Assembly: GCF_013839445.1 (NCBI RefSeq)
Contig: NZ_JACDIT010000001.1
Span: forward strand, 1,405,935 to 1,469,934
Direction: 5' to 3'
DNA length: 64,000 nt
Source: Chthonobacter albigriseus
Lineage (GTDB): Bacteria; Pseudomonadota; Alphaproteobacteria; Rhizobiales; Pleomorphomonadaceae
The notes beneath the pieces were generated by a model that was not told where the DNA came from, did no database searches, and saw only the letters and a list, made by a program, of their open reading frames with translations. This document shows, one piece after another, positions 53,654-63,566 of the stretch; the first letter of the stretch is position 1, and every line of letters starts with the position of its first letter. Made by a program: the position numbers and the translations under genes.

Positions 53654-56260
53654 TCAGAACGGCTTCAGCAGGCGCTCCAGGTAGTCCAGTTCGATCGACG
53701 GACGGCTCGGCTCGGAGAACCGGCGCCGCAGTTCTTCCAGGATGCGCCGTGCCCGCTGCACTTCGATCTCGCCTGGCACCTTGACGCTGTCGCCGAAATC
53801 CGGCCCCTCGCGCCGCTGCGGGCGACCGAGCGGATCCTCCGCATACGACCGCTGACCGCCGGGGCGGCCCTGCTGCCCCTCGCCTTCGTTGCCCATCTGC
53901 TCGGCAAGCTGCTGTGCGCCCTGCCGGAGCTGGTCGAGCGCCTGGCCCTGTTGCCCGAGCGCATCCTGGCTCTGGCCCTGCCCGAGCGATTCCTGGGCCT
54001 GGCCCATCGACTCGCCAGCCTGGCCCAGCTGCTCGCCGGGGTTCATGCCATTCTGCTGCATCTGGTTCTGCAGCTCCTGCAGGCGCTTCTGCAGATCCGC
54101 CTGACCCTGCTGCAGCTGGCGCATCGCCTCCTGCATCTCCTGTTCGGACATCTGACCGTTCTGACCTTGCTGACGGCCGTCAGGCGACATGTTGAACGTC
54201 TCGTTCATCAGCTCCTGCTGACGGCGGATCATGTCCGCGAGCTCGTTCATCATCTGGTTCATCTGACCCTGCTGCCCCTGCTGGCCTTGCTGACCCTGCT
54301 GGGGCTGCGCGGTCTGCAGGTTCTCCAGCATCTGGTCGAGCTGCGACAGCAACTGCTCGGCCGCTTCCCGATCGCCCAGCTTCGACAGTTCCTCGATGCG
54401 GTCGATCATTTTCTGGAAGTCCTCCGGAGAGACCTCCTGGGCGTTCTGCGGCATCTGCTGCTGGTTCTGCGACAGGTTCGGATTGTTCTGCATCTGCTCC
54501 TGCAGCGCCTGCATGTACTCCTGCATGGCCTGCCGGAGCTCTTCCGTCAGCTTTGCGATCTCCTCCTGAGAAGCGCCGTTCTCCAGCGCCTCGCGCAACC
54601 GCTCGCGCGCTTCGCGCAGCCGCTGCTCGGCGAGCGACGCATCGCCGCCATCGATGGCGAGCGCCATTTCCCACATCAGGTCGAGAGCTTCCTTCAGCTC
54701 ATCGTCCGTCGCCGCGTTCTGGATGCGGGACTTCAGCACGCTGAGCCCCAGATGGATGGACGCATCCGCCACGTAGCGCTCCGAACCGACCAGAACCGTT
54801 CCGAGTACGTCGCTGACGAATGGTGCCGCGTTGGCGTCCAGGGCCAGCACGCGCCGCTGCTCGATCAGCATGCGCGCGACAGGGTTGCGGAACGGCCTTG
54901 CCGGGATCACCACGTCGACCGGATCGGACCGCCCGATCTTTCCGGCGTCGTCCTTGGCCTCCAGGCGCATGGACACCACCGCGCCCGCCCAGGGATGGGC
55001 GGAAAGGTCGCGGAAGGTCTGCCCCGTTGGTTCCTTGGCGCCACGTCTCGGCAGCGACAGCGGCATATCCGGCGCCCCGATCAGGGGGCGCGCTTCGCCC
55101 GATCCCACATAGATGGAGGGCGTGAGCGCCGTCTTCGGCTCGTCGAAGACCGCGCGGGCGGAACTGACCCGGTAGTCGTCCTCCACGGAATAGGCGAGCC
55201 GGAACGCCCCGCGAACCGTGGCGGCAGGTTCTTCCGTCAACTTGATGACCGGTGCCTGGTCGAGCACCACCGCGAAGCGGAATTGCCGAAGCGTCTCCTC
55301 CCCCGAGGCGAGAGTGACGAAACCGCTGCGGTCGAGTTTCCATTCGAACGCCGTCGGCCGTACGATCGCATCCCCGGGCGTTGCCGCCGCGGCCGTCGCT
55401 TCGGGAGCCTTGCCGCCGATGTCGAGCCCGGCTTCCGCCGGATCACCTTCACCGGTGAAGCGAGCGACCGGAGTATCGACGCCCGTCACGCGGATCGCCA
55501 GGACGCTGCCTTCGGGAACCTCCAGCGGATTGTCCGGGCCGGCGAGCGGCGGCGGCGCCGCCGCGGCCGCTTCCTCCGCATCGGGCGGGACGACCGGCAT
55601 CGAAAGATAGACCGGACCACGGCCGGTGTAGCTCGGCGGCGTCACCCACGCATCGATCCGCAGGTTCGAGGGCGGCGGAGCGGGCAGCCGGACAGCGTCG
55701 GCGAGCGGCCGCACCAGATCCCCGCGCGCCGCGACGAGGCCGATCACGAAGATGAAGGCGGCAAGGGCGCGCAGGACATAAGGATCGCGACGGTCAACGC
55801 GCGGAGAGGGAGCCTTGACCCGCACCTGGCTGAGGGTCGCCGCCACCCTCCGCCGATGCGCCCGCCAGAGCGCCTGGCCGATCGGGTCGCTCTCGCCGGC
55901 GGCCTGCCGGTCGGCGAGCGCGGTGAGCGGGCGATGCTGGAAACCGCTGTCCCGCTCGAGGCGGCCAAGGGTGTCCCGTTCTTCCGGAAGTCGGGTGCGG
56001 GCCAGCCGGACCAGTGCCACCAGGAAGGCGAGCCCGAACAGGCCGACGACGATCAACCTCGGGACGTCAGGAAACAGCTGGAAGAAACCAAGCCAGGCCG
56101 CTGCCGCGAAGAGCCCGGCGATAGCCAGGGCCGTCACGAGGCGGGGCCACACCCGCTCCCACGCAAGGGCGAACCGCGCCATCCGGCGCTTCGCGACAAG
56201 GCTCGCAAGGGGATCGCCCGATCCGGCAGCCTCTGGGGAAGTCTTCACTGGATCCGCCAC
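53654..56260 (-). CDS. TIGR02302 / DUF4175 family large membrane protein
   Basis: About 868 residues from a GTG with GAGGATATCC upstream (an ATG-type start at 56377 is weaker). Two helices near 43-62 and 70-90 and one near 160-178, then a large domain with LRIDAWVTPPSYTGRGPVYL (split: LRIDAWVTPP, SYTGRGPVYL). The C-terminal 330 residues form long Gln/Met/Glu-rich helices with repeated QGQQGQQGQQG. The family is common in Rhizobiales and lacks a known role, though an envelope function is likely. It lies convergent to cpdR. Confidence 0.85.
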   Translation of the reverse strand: MADPVKTSPEAAGSGDPLASLVAKRRMARFALAWERVWPRLVTALAIAGLFAAAAWLGFFQLFPDVPRLIVVGLFGLAFLVALVRLARTRLPEERDTLGRLERDSGFQHRPLTALADRQAAGESDPIGQALWRAHRRRVAATLSQVRVKAPSPRVDRRDPYVLRALAAFIFVIGLVAARGDLVRPLADAVRLPAPPPSNLRIDAWVTPPSYTGRGPVYLSMPVVPPDAEEAAAAAPPPLAGPDNPLEVPEGSVLAIRVTGVDTPVARFTGEGDPAEAGLDIGGKAPEATAAAATPGDAIVRPTAFEWKLDRSGFVTLASGEETLRQFRFAVVLDQAPVIKLTEEPAATVRGAFRLAYSVEDDYRVSSARAVFDEPKTALTPSIYVGSGEARPLIGAPDMPLSLPRRGAKEPTGQTFRDLSAHPWAGAVVSMRLEAKDDAGKIGRSDPVDVVIPARPFRNPVARMLIEQRRVLALDANAAPFVSDVLGTVLVGSERYVADASIHLGLSVLKSRIQNAATDDELKEALDLMWEMALAIDGGDASLAEQRLREARERLREALENGASQEEIAKLTEELRQAMQEYMQALQEQMQNNPNLSQNQQQMPQNAQEVSPEDFQKMIDRIEELSKLGDREAAEQLLSQLDQMLENLQTAQPQQGQQGQQGQQGQMNQMMNELADMIRRQQELMNETFNMSPDGRQQGQNGQMSEQEMQEAMRQLQQGQADLQKRLQELQNQMQQNGMNPGEQLGQAGESMGQAQESLGQGQSQDALGQQGQALDQLRQGAQQLAEQMGNEGEGQQGRPGGQRSYAEDPLGRPQRREGPDFGDSVKVPGEIEVQRARRILEELRRRFSEPSRPSIELDYLERLLKPF

Positions 56261-56523
56261 TCGGATATCCTCGAATTCTGGCCTCGACCCCCGACGTGCC
56301 TCGCGAGGATAACATAGGAGGCCATGCCGCCAAGGCGAGAAGCCCCGCGAGATCGTCACAGCTGCGTGTGACCACACTCGCGGCCGGCTGCGGCGGAACG
56401 AAGGCGGGGAATGGACGCTCTCTCCGAAGCGGCCGGCTGCGCCCTGTCGCCTGCCGGCCCTTTTGTGTGGCGTCTTCCGAAGCTATATGGGAGACCGGAT
56501 GAACTGACGGATCGGACCCGCCC

Positions 56524-57047
56524 GTGCTCGGACATGACGAACACGATCACCATGCCTGCCGGCGCGACGGCCTCGCCCGGGCCGAAGCCCGTTGCGAGGC
56601 AATGGGGCTCCGCATGACCGCGCAGCGACGTCAGGTGCTGGATGTTCTCTTGTCCAGCCACGTCCCAGTGTCCGCCTACGAGATCATCGACCGGATCGCC
56701 CAGCACGGGCGCCGTCCAAGCCCGATCTCGGTCTACCGGGCGCTGGATTTCCTGTTGGCGAACCGGTTTGCCCATCGCATCGAGAGCCGCAACGCGTTCC
56801 TCGCGTGCAGTCAGGACCATGGCACCGCCGCCGCCGAGCCGATGCTCGTCTTTCTGCTCTGCGAAGCCTGCGGCGCGGCCGCCGAGGCCGAACCGCCGCG
56901 GCTGGCCGCGATGCTCGACGATGTCGCCGAACGCGCGGGTTTCCGGACCAAGTCGGCTGTGTTGGAGATGCGCGGGACCTGCGCTCTCTGCCAGGAGGCT
57001 GGCCGGACCGCGCCGCTCGCCCACCATCACGATCACGGAGACCATGC

Positions 57048-57051
<4 letters not shown>
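56524..57051 (+). CDS. zur: Fur family regulator, Zur-like zinc uptake regulator
   Basis: 175 residues from a GTG. The N-terminal winged helix (about 28-95) has [23 protein letters not shown] and SVYRALDFL; metal positions include Cys95, Cys113/Cys116 and Cys153/Cys156 for the structural zinc, and His-rich ends (HDEHDHH at the start, HHHDHGDHA at the end) are notable. The pattern matches Zur of rhizobia more than Fur or Irr. Its stop overlaps the ispG start in ATGA. Confidence 0.85.
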
Positions 57052-58316
<1,265 letters not shown>

Positions 58317-58333
58317 ACCGGAGCAGGACCTAC

Positions 58334-59338
58334 ATGGACGTCGCCGTCTTCAACACCAAGTCCTACGACCGTACCTTTCTGAGTGAAGCGAACGGCGACG
58401 GGCGCCACAGGCTGACCTTCCTCGAACCACACCTCACCGAAGAGACCGCCGTGCTCGCCGCCGGCCATACGGCCGTGTGCGCCTTTGTCAACGACCGGCT
58501 GGATGGCGCGACGCTCAACAAGCTCAACAGCGTCGGTGTCAGCCTCGTCGCCCTGCGCTGCGCCGGTTTCAACAACGTCGATCTCAGCGCGGCGAAGGCG
58601 CTGGGTATCAAGGTGGCCCGCGTGCCGGCCTACTCGCCGCATGCGGTCGCAGAACACACGATGGCTCTCATCCTCGCCCTCAACCGCCGCATTCACCGCG
58701 CCTACAACCGTGTACGGGAAGGGAACTTTGCTCTGGAAGGGCTCCTGGGGTTCGACCTTGCCGGCAAGACGGCCGGCGTGGTGGGGACCGGCAAGATCGG
58801 TGAACTCGTCGTTCGCATCCTGACTGGATTCGGCTGCCGGGTGCTGGTGCACGACGTGGCGCAGAACCAAGCGGTCGTGTCGATGGGCGCAACCTACGTC
58901 CCATTCACGGAACTGGCCGCCGGCAGCGATCTCATCACGCTGCATTGCCCGCTGACGCCGCAGACCCACCACCTCATCGACGCGGACACGATCGCCCTGA
59001 TGAAGCCGGGCATCATGTTGGTCAACACCAGCCGCGGCGCGGTGGTCGACACCGCCGCGGTTCTCGACGGACTGAAATCGGGCCAGATCGGCTCGGTGGC
59101 GCTCGACGTCTATGAGGAGGAGGGCGACTTCTTCTTCGAGGATCTCTCCAACCGCTTCATCAGCGACGACCTCTTCGCCCGCCTACTGACATTCCCGAAC
59201 GTGCTGATCACCGGGCACCAGGCCTTCTTCACGAGGGAAGCGCTCTCCGGTATTGCCGAGACCACCATCGGCAACTTGACCGCCTTCGAAAAGACAGGGC
59301 GCGCCCTGCACGAGATCTCGATCGAGAAGATCGGCTGA
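58334..59338 (+). CDS. ldhA: D-lactate dehydrogenase, LdhA type
   Basis: 334 residues of the 2-hydroxyacid dehydrogenase family. Strong similarity to fermentative Ldh[44 protein letters not shown] (split: [19 protein letters not shown]), the NAD loop VGTGKIG and the active His in [12 protein letters not shown]. It reduces pyruvate to D-lactate with NADH. It follows ispG by 17 bases and may be co-transcribed, which has no evident metabolic logic. Confidence 0.92.
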   Translation: MDVAVFNTKSYDRTFLSEANGDGRHRLTFLEPHLTEETAVLAAGHTAVCAFVNDRLDGATLNKLNSVGVSLVALRCAGFNNVDLSAAKALGIKVARVPAYSPHAVAEHTMALILALNRRIHRAYNRVREGNFALEGLLGFDLAGKTAGVVGTGKIGELVVRILTGFGCRVLVHDVAQNQAVVSMGATYVPFTELAAGSDLITLHCPLTPQTHHLIDADTIALMKPGIMLVNTSRGAVVDTAAVLDGLKSGQIGSVALDVYEEEGDFFFEDLSNRFISDDLFARLLTFPNVLITGHQAFFTREALSGIAETTIGNLTAFEKTGRALHEISIEKIG

Positions 59339-59356
59339 ACCGCTCGTCGCCGGCCG

Positions 59357-60298
59357 TCAGCTCTGCCGCCGCGCCACGAACCGCGCCGCCTCGGCCAGCA
59401 TGGCGCCGCGTGTTCCGAGCGGAGCGACCGTCTCTTCCGCCTCCCGGACCAGCGCGGCGAGTTCTGCCCGCGCCGCTTCCACCCCGTTGAGCGACACGAG
59501 CGTGCCTTTGCCGCGCGTGGCGTCCTTTGCGGTGGCCTTGCCCACGGTCACGGCGTCCCCGGTGACATCGAGCAGATCGTCCGAGAGCTGAAACGCCAGC
59601 CCGACGATTTCGCCGTATCGACGCACGAGCTTCAGCACGTCCGGCGCGGCGCCAGCCAGCAGGCCACCGGCATCGCAGGCGAACCGGATCAGCGCCCCGG
59701 TCTTCATCGCCTGCAGCCGGCGGATCTCCGGCTCTGTCAACGCTAGCGGCCGTCCGTCCCCGAAGCGTCCTTCGGCCGCCAGATCAAGCACCTGACCGCC
59801 GACCATGCCACCGAGACCGGAGGCGCGGGCCAGCGCCGAGGCGAGGCGGCAGCGGACGGTGGCGTCGGGATGTCCGGCAGGATCGACCACGAGATCGAAG
59901 GCCAGCGTCTGCAACGCATCCCCCGTCAGGATCGCCGTCGCGTCGTCGAAAGCCTTGTGGACGGTCGGCCGGCCACGCCGCACGTCATCGTCGTCCATGG
60001 CCGGCAGGTCGTCATGCACGAGCGAATAGCAGTGGATCAACTCCAGAGCGGCGGCCGGATAGAGGAGGTCGCCCAGGCCATCGCCCGGTTCCCGGCCGAG
60101 CGCCTGGGCGGTCTCCACCAGGAGAAACGGGCGCAACCGCTTGCCGCCTGCCAGAACCGCGTGTCGCATGGCGCGCATCAGCCGCTCCGGCCGGACCGTT
60201 TCGTCGGAGCGAGCTGCGTTGGAAAGCACGTCCTGGAGCCGCTCTTCGATCGCCACAGCAAAAGACGACAGGCGACCCTCGAACTCCGTCTTGATCAT
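59357..60298 (-). CDS. ispA: Farnesyl diphosphate synthase (polyprenyl synthetase)
   Basis: 313 residues. The first Asp-rich motif DDLPAMDDDD and the second DDLLD are intact, with GGKRLRPFL and MKTGALI as further family motifs. It condenses IPP with DMAPP/GPP to make FPP. It is convergent with ldhA and near ispG, though on the other strand. The preceding Lrp gene is 67 bases upstream on the same strand. Confidence 0.93.
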   Translation of the reverse strand: MIKTEFEGRLSSFAVAIEERLQDVLSNAARSDETVRPERLMRAMRHAVLAGGKRLRPFLLVETAQALGREPGDGLGDLLYPAAALELIHCYSLVHDDLPAMDDDDVRRGRPTVHKAFDDATAILTGDALQTLAFDLVVDPAGHPDATVRCRLASALARASGLGGMVGGQVLDLAAEGRFGDGRPLALTEPEIRRLQAMKTGALIRFACDAGGLLAGAAPDVLKLVRRYGEIVGLAFQLSDDLLDVTGDAVTVGKATAKDATRGKGTLVSLNGVEAARAELAALVREAEETVAPLGTRGAMLAEAARFVARRQS

Positions 60299-60365
60299 GA
60301 GGTTGCCTCCGCCGACCTGTCCGGCGGTGGGTGCCCCAACCGGGCACCGGCCGTCAAGCCGTTTG

Positions 60366-60875
60366 TCAGAGCGGCAGCGCGGTCGTGTGCTTGACCTCTT
60401 CCATCACCGGATAGGTGTGCGTCTCCCGCACGCCCGGTAGCGCCATCAGCACCTCCGACAGGAACGACCGATAGGCTTCCATGTCCCGGACGCGCGCCTT
60501 GACCAGGTAGTCGAAGCCCCCGGCGATCAGATGACATTCGAGCACCTCCGGCGCCCGCGCGACAGCCGCAGCGAAGGTGGAGAAGACTTCCGGGTTCATC
60601 CGGTCGAGCTTGATCTCCACGAAGACGAGCAGCCCCCGCTGCAACCGCCCCGGATCCAGCTTGGCCGTATAGCCGGTGATGTAGCCGTCCCGCGTCAGTC
60701 GCTTCACACGCTCGGCAGTCGCCGTCGGTGAAAGCCCAACCTTGTCGGCCAGCTCCAGGTTGGTGATGCGCCCGTCCGCCTGCAGCGCGGAGAGTATTTT
60801 GCGATCGATCCGATCGAGCCCCGGAATCTCGGGGTCGGTCCTGCGATTGAAACGTTCCGTCTGAACCGAGCTCAC
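60366..60875 (-). CDS. Lrp/AsnC family transcriptional regulator
   Basis: 169 residues from a GTG with GGAGGG upstream. The HTH (about 15-65) contains LDRIDRKILSALQADGRITN and LELADKVGLSPTATAERVKRL (split: LELADKVGLSP, TATAERVKRL); the RAM ligand domain has GGFDYLVKARVRD and LPGVRETHTYPVME. Probably a leucine- or amino-acid-responsive regulator; targets unknown. Longer in-frame starts upstream contain non-coding sequence including a terminator. Confidence 0.92.
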   Translation of the reverse strand: MSSVQTERFNRRTDPEIPGLDRIDRKILSALQADGRITNLELADKVGLSPTATAERVKRLTRDGYITGYTAKLDPGRLQRGLLVFVEIKLDRMNPEVFSTFAAAVARAPEVLECHLIAGGFDYLVKARVRDMEAYRSFLSEVLMALPGVRETHTYPVMEEVKHTTALPL

Positions 60876-61115
60876 AGCGGCGGTCCCTCCTGCGGCGTCG
60901 GCTGCTATGCCGGACGTCGCGCTCGATGAGCATCCCTGGCAGACTGGTGATTGGGCGGTGCACGTCCGTTGCCGGACCCCGTGCGTCCTTTCTCCCCGTC
61001 TGTCGTCCTCCGGGCGGGGAGACTTCTGCTCCGGTCCCCTCCGCACATGCCGGGAGGGAAACACGAAAAGCTGCGCCCCGCCATGCGACACGACAGTGCG
61101 CCGGGCGAAGCGGGC

Positions 61116-61142
61116 AAAAAAACAGGCCGGTGAACCGGCCTG
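61116..61142 (-). terminator. Intrinsic terminator on the minus strand
   Basis: On the minus strand CAGGCCGGT, two bases, ACCGGCCTG, then TTTTTTT. A 9-bp perfect stem with a seven-T tail. No minus-strand gene lies directly upstream, so it must end an unannotated transcript or a long leader of the Lrp gene. Confidence 0.85.
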
Positions 61143-61330
61143 AGTTTGGGAGGAAAGGTCAAGAGAAGCGCGGTCCGCTGGGGAATGCTGGCTTCGAGGA
61201 TCGACGTCAGCAGCAACTCTCGAGACAAGAGTCTCACGCTGCCTGTTTTTCCACCACGGCGAAAGTTGAGCAGAGCCTGCGCAAATTTTATGCAGACGCT
61301 CGAAATGCACGCAGTTCTGCTACCCCTGCC
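61116..61330 (-). ncRNA. Candidate small RNA or attenuated leader
   Basis: Inferred from the terminator and the absence of a gene that would need it. The stretch contains the short hairpin GAGAC-TCTT-GTCTC (near 61222-61235). The 5' end is unknown and no known Rfam-like family was recognised. The alternative is a long 5' leader of the downstream Lrp gene with an attenuator. Confidence 0.3.
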
Positions 61331-61396
61331 CACAAACCCCTCGACAGGATATGAAGTTTACCGGACTCGGGAGAGGATGGTGCGCGGAGGATCTGG

Positions 61397-62131
61397 ATGG
61401 TCGAGGCGGACGGTGTTGCTGGACCCTTTACATGGCGACAACGCCTTGCCCGCTGTCGAACGCACCGACGCGTCCGGTTGGCGATCCGCATCGCCGTGGG
61501 CATCGTGTTGCTGCCCTTCATCCTGGTTCCAGTCTATGCCGTGGTGCCTCCCGTTTCCACGCTGATGATCTGGGACCTCCTCACGCTCCGAGGTTTCGAC
61601 CGCGATTGGGTTCCGATCGAGGAGATCTCCCCGAACCTCATCCGTTCCGTCGTGATGAGCGAGGACGGCCGCTATTGCGAGCACGGCGGCGTCGACTGGC
61701 AGGCGATCAGCCTCGTCTTGGAGGCGGCCGACGAGGATGGCCCCACGAGAGGCGCCAGCACGATCCCAATGCAGACGGTGAAGAACCTGCTGCTCTGGAA
61801 TTCGCGCAGCTACATCCGCAAAGGCCTTGAGATACCGCTCGCCCTCTACGCGGACCTGATCTGGTCGAAGCGGCGGACCATGGAGATCTATCTCAACGTC
61901 GCCGAATGGGGGCCGGGCATCTACGGCGCCGAAGCCGCGGCCCGTCACCACTTCAACAAATCGGCGAACGAGTTGAGCAGGCGCGAAGCCGCGCTGATGG
62001 CATCAGCCCTGCCCAATCCCATCCTGCGCAGTCCATCCAAGCCGACCAAACGCCAGCGGCGGATCGCGACGGTCATCGAACGCCGCGCGGCGCAATCGGG
62101 CGCCTATACCAAATGCATTTTCGAGGGCTGA
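61397..62131 (+). CDS. mtgA: Monofunctional peptidoglycan glycosyltransferase
   Basis: 244 residues, GT51 family, one N-terminal membrane helix (about 28-50). Motifs SEDGRYCEHGGVDW (catalytic Glu), GASTIPMQTVKNLLLW and RTMEIYLNVAEWGPGIYGAE (split: RTMEIYLNVAEWG, PGIYGAE) are all present. Polymerises lipid II into glycan strands without a transpeptidase domain. The ATG has GGAGGA upstream. Confidence 0.95.
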   Translation: MVEADGVAGPFTWRQRLARCRTHRRVRLAIRIAVGIVLLPFILVPVYAVVPPVSTLMIWDLLTLRGFDRDWVPIEEISPNLIRSVVMSEDGRYCEHGGVDWQAISLVLEAADEDGPTRGASTIPMQTVKNLLLWNSRSYIRKGLEIPLALYADLIWSKRRTMEIYLNVAEWGPGIYGAEAAARHHFNKSANELSRREAALMASALPNPILRSPSKPTKRQRRIATVIERRAAQSGAYTKCIFEG

Positions 62132-62162
62132 GCATGGACTTCATTTTTTGAGGGCCGCGGCA

Positions 62163-62192
62163 CTGGCCAAACCGGGTCGTTGTCTGTATAAG
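62163..62192 (+). promoter_or_regulatory. Possible rpmF promoter
   Basis: TATAAG at 62187-62192 with CTGGCC at 62163-62168 about 18 bases upstream, roughly 90 bases before the rpmF start. The -10 is good, the -35 weak. Confidence 0.35.
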
Positions 62193-62278
62193 GCCCCATC
62201 TTTTTGAGCGAGCGAGCGCCACCGCTGCCGCCATGGTCGCCTGTGACCTGACGGAGGGTGGCGATTGGAGTTGGAAAC

Positions 62279-62464
62279 ATGGCAGTCCCCAAGCGAAAGA
62301 CCTCGCCGTCGAAGCGCGGCATGCGCCGTTCGCACGACGCCCTGAAGCAGCCGACCTACGTCGAGGACAAGACCTCCGGCGAACTGCGTCGTCCGCATCA
62401 CGTCGACCTGAAGTCGGGCATGTACCGCGGCCGTCAGATCCTGGAGCCCAAGGAGACGGTCTGA
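62279..62464 (+). CDS. rpmF: 50S ribosomal protein L32
   Basis: 61 residues starting [20 protein letters not shown], the diagnostic L32 N-terminus, with the family ending GMYRGRQIL. The zinc-binding cysteines of some L32 forms are absent, so it is a zinc-free form. The ATG at 62279 has GGAG upstream; an ATG seven codons earlier is not the conserved start. A strong terminator follows. Confidence 0.97.
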   Translation: MAVPKRKTSPSKRGMRRSHDALKQPTYVEDKTSGELRRPHHVDLKSGMYRGRQILEPKETV

Positions 62465-62493
62465 TCCGTCTTCGGGTCGTATCTTGATGAAGG

Positions 62494-62517
62494 AAGCCGG
62501 CGCCCGCGCCGGCTTTT
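62494..62517 (+). terminator. Intrinsic terminator after rpmF
   Basis: AAGCCGGCGC, CC, GCGCCGGCTT, TT. A 10-bp perfect stem about 30 bases after the rpmF stop. Confidence 0.85.
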
Positions 62518-62590
62518 CGCGTTTGTGGCCGCCACCGAAATGGATATTGTGGCTGCAGCACGAGGATTGATCCGAAGGAGCGTGGCAACG

Positions 62591-63001
62591 ATGGTCCGCA
62601 GTCTGCCGCTCACACTGGTTCCACTGATCGTCTTCAACATCTTCGCGTTCCAGATGCTCGGCGCCGAGCCTGGCGACCCCTGGCTCGCTCCCCTGATCAC
62701 CGTGGAGATGATCTCCGGCGCCCGGTTCACATTGACGTCGGGCGATCTTCTCATCGCGGCTTCGATCGTCCTTTTGTTCGTTGAGATCCTGAAGGCGACT
62801 CGCATCGGGCCGGCTCTCGCCGACCATCTCTTCTCCATGATCGTGTTCGTGGTCTATCTGATCGAGTTCCTGACGGTTTCCGCCGCGGCTCATTCCGTCT
62901 TTCTGATCCTGACGGTGATCGCTTTCATCGATGTCGTCGGCGGATTCTCGGTGACCATCCGCGCTGCGCGCCGCGACGTCGGCTTCGGCCGGGATTTCTG
63001 A
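62591..63001 (+). CDS. Conserved hypothetical membrane protein
   Basis: 136 residues from an ATG with AAGGAG upstream. Hydrophobic segments at about 7-22, 43-62, 76-95 and 97-117 suggest four helices, with a basic C-terminus (IRAARRDVGFGRDF). It is not recognised beyond being typical of small alphaproteobacterial membrane proteins beside rpmF. Function unknown. Convergent with the following small gene, 12 bases apart. Confidence 0.65.
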   Translation: MVRSLPLTLVPLIVFNIFAFQMLGAEPGDPWLAPLITVEMISGARFTLTSGDLLIAASIVLLFVEILKATRIGPALADHLFSMIVFVVYLIEFLTVSAAAHSVFLILTVIAFIDVVGGFSVTIRAARRDVGFGRDF

Positions 63002-63013
63002 CCGGAAGCCGGA

Positions 63014-63373
63014 TCAGGCGCTCCGCTGCAGCAGGAAGCCCGCCTCGATTTCACTGCCAAGCCGGTCCGCCGAGCGGTAGGCGGCCACCGCCCGGCCCGC
63101 CACCAGATCGGGTCGCCGCTGCTGTCTGCGCTCTCCGGAAGCGCCTGCACCGAGATTCGAGGCGATCAACTGGGCGAGGTAGGGTGCGCCGGTCTGCAGC
63201 CGTACGAACGTCCGCTCGCGCGGCTGCAGGGATTGGACGGGAACGAGGGCACGACTTTGCGGCGCAGTCTGAGAATCGTCTCGCTGTCGGCTGTCCGGCG
63301 CGCTGGACGTCGGGTCGACCTTGAAAGCCTTGTGCCGTTCCGGGCCACTGGACTGTCCGATGCCGCCGATCAT
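63014..63373 (-). CDS. Hypothetical protein
   Basis: 119 residues from an ATG with GGAGGA eight bases upstream; a start at 63424 is possible. The only recognisable stretch is APYLAQLIASNLGAG followed by Arg-rich sequence and a C-terminal AYRSADRLGSEIEAG, a pattern met in unnamed rhizobial proteins near this locus. No membrane segment or signal peptide. Probably regulatory or structural; function unknown. Confidence 0.5.
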   Translation of the reverse strand: MIGGIGQSSGPERHKAFKVDPTSSAPDSRQRDDSQTAPQSRALVPVQSLQPRERTFVRLQTGAPYLAQLIASNLGAGASGERRQQRRPDLVAGRAVAAYRSADRLGSEIEAGFLLQRSA

Positions 63374-63566
63374 GGGCCGTTCCTCCGGCATTCTGCTCCG
63401 GATCGGAACAGCGTCGCCTGCCATCGGCCTTCCCTCGCAAGGCGCAAGCCAGCCAGCTGATGTCTCAACGCCCGCCGCGATTCGGCGTTCCTTAAGGAGA
63501 GACGGTTAGAGTTGACACCTGTCAGTTCGCTTGAGGACAGACGCCCCCGCCAGGACCTGATTGCCG

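Larger units (their letters stand above)
60876..61396. other. Long non-coding interval between Lrp and mtgA genes
   Basis: 521 bases. It holds the upstream region of the Lrp gene, a strong minus-strand terminator at 61116-61142 and, beyond it, a stretch up to mtgA with small inverted repeats. Several open frames cross it, but none shows family features or suitable composition, and they run through the terminator, so no CDS is called. Confidence 0.5.

Noticed and set aside
53951-56317. Very long plus-strand open frame (788 codons) opposite the TIGR02302 gene
   Set aside because: It is a Leu-rich mirror of the Gln-rich coding strand with no family features; the minus-strand protein is clearly the real one.
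61143-61333. Amino-acid-type leader peptide (Trp-Trp or Leu-rich) before the terminator
   Set aside because: Open frames with Trp-Trp or Leu runs exist, but they run through the terminator without a stop, which a leader peptide should not do.
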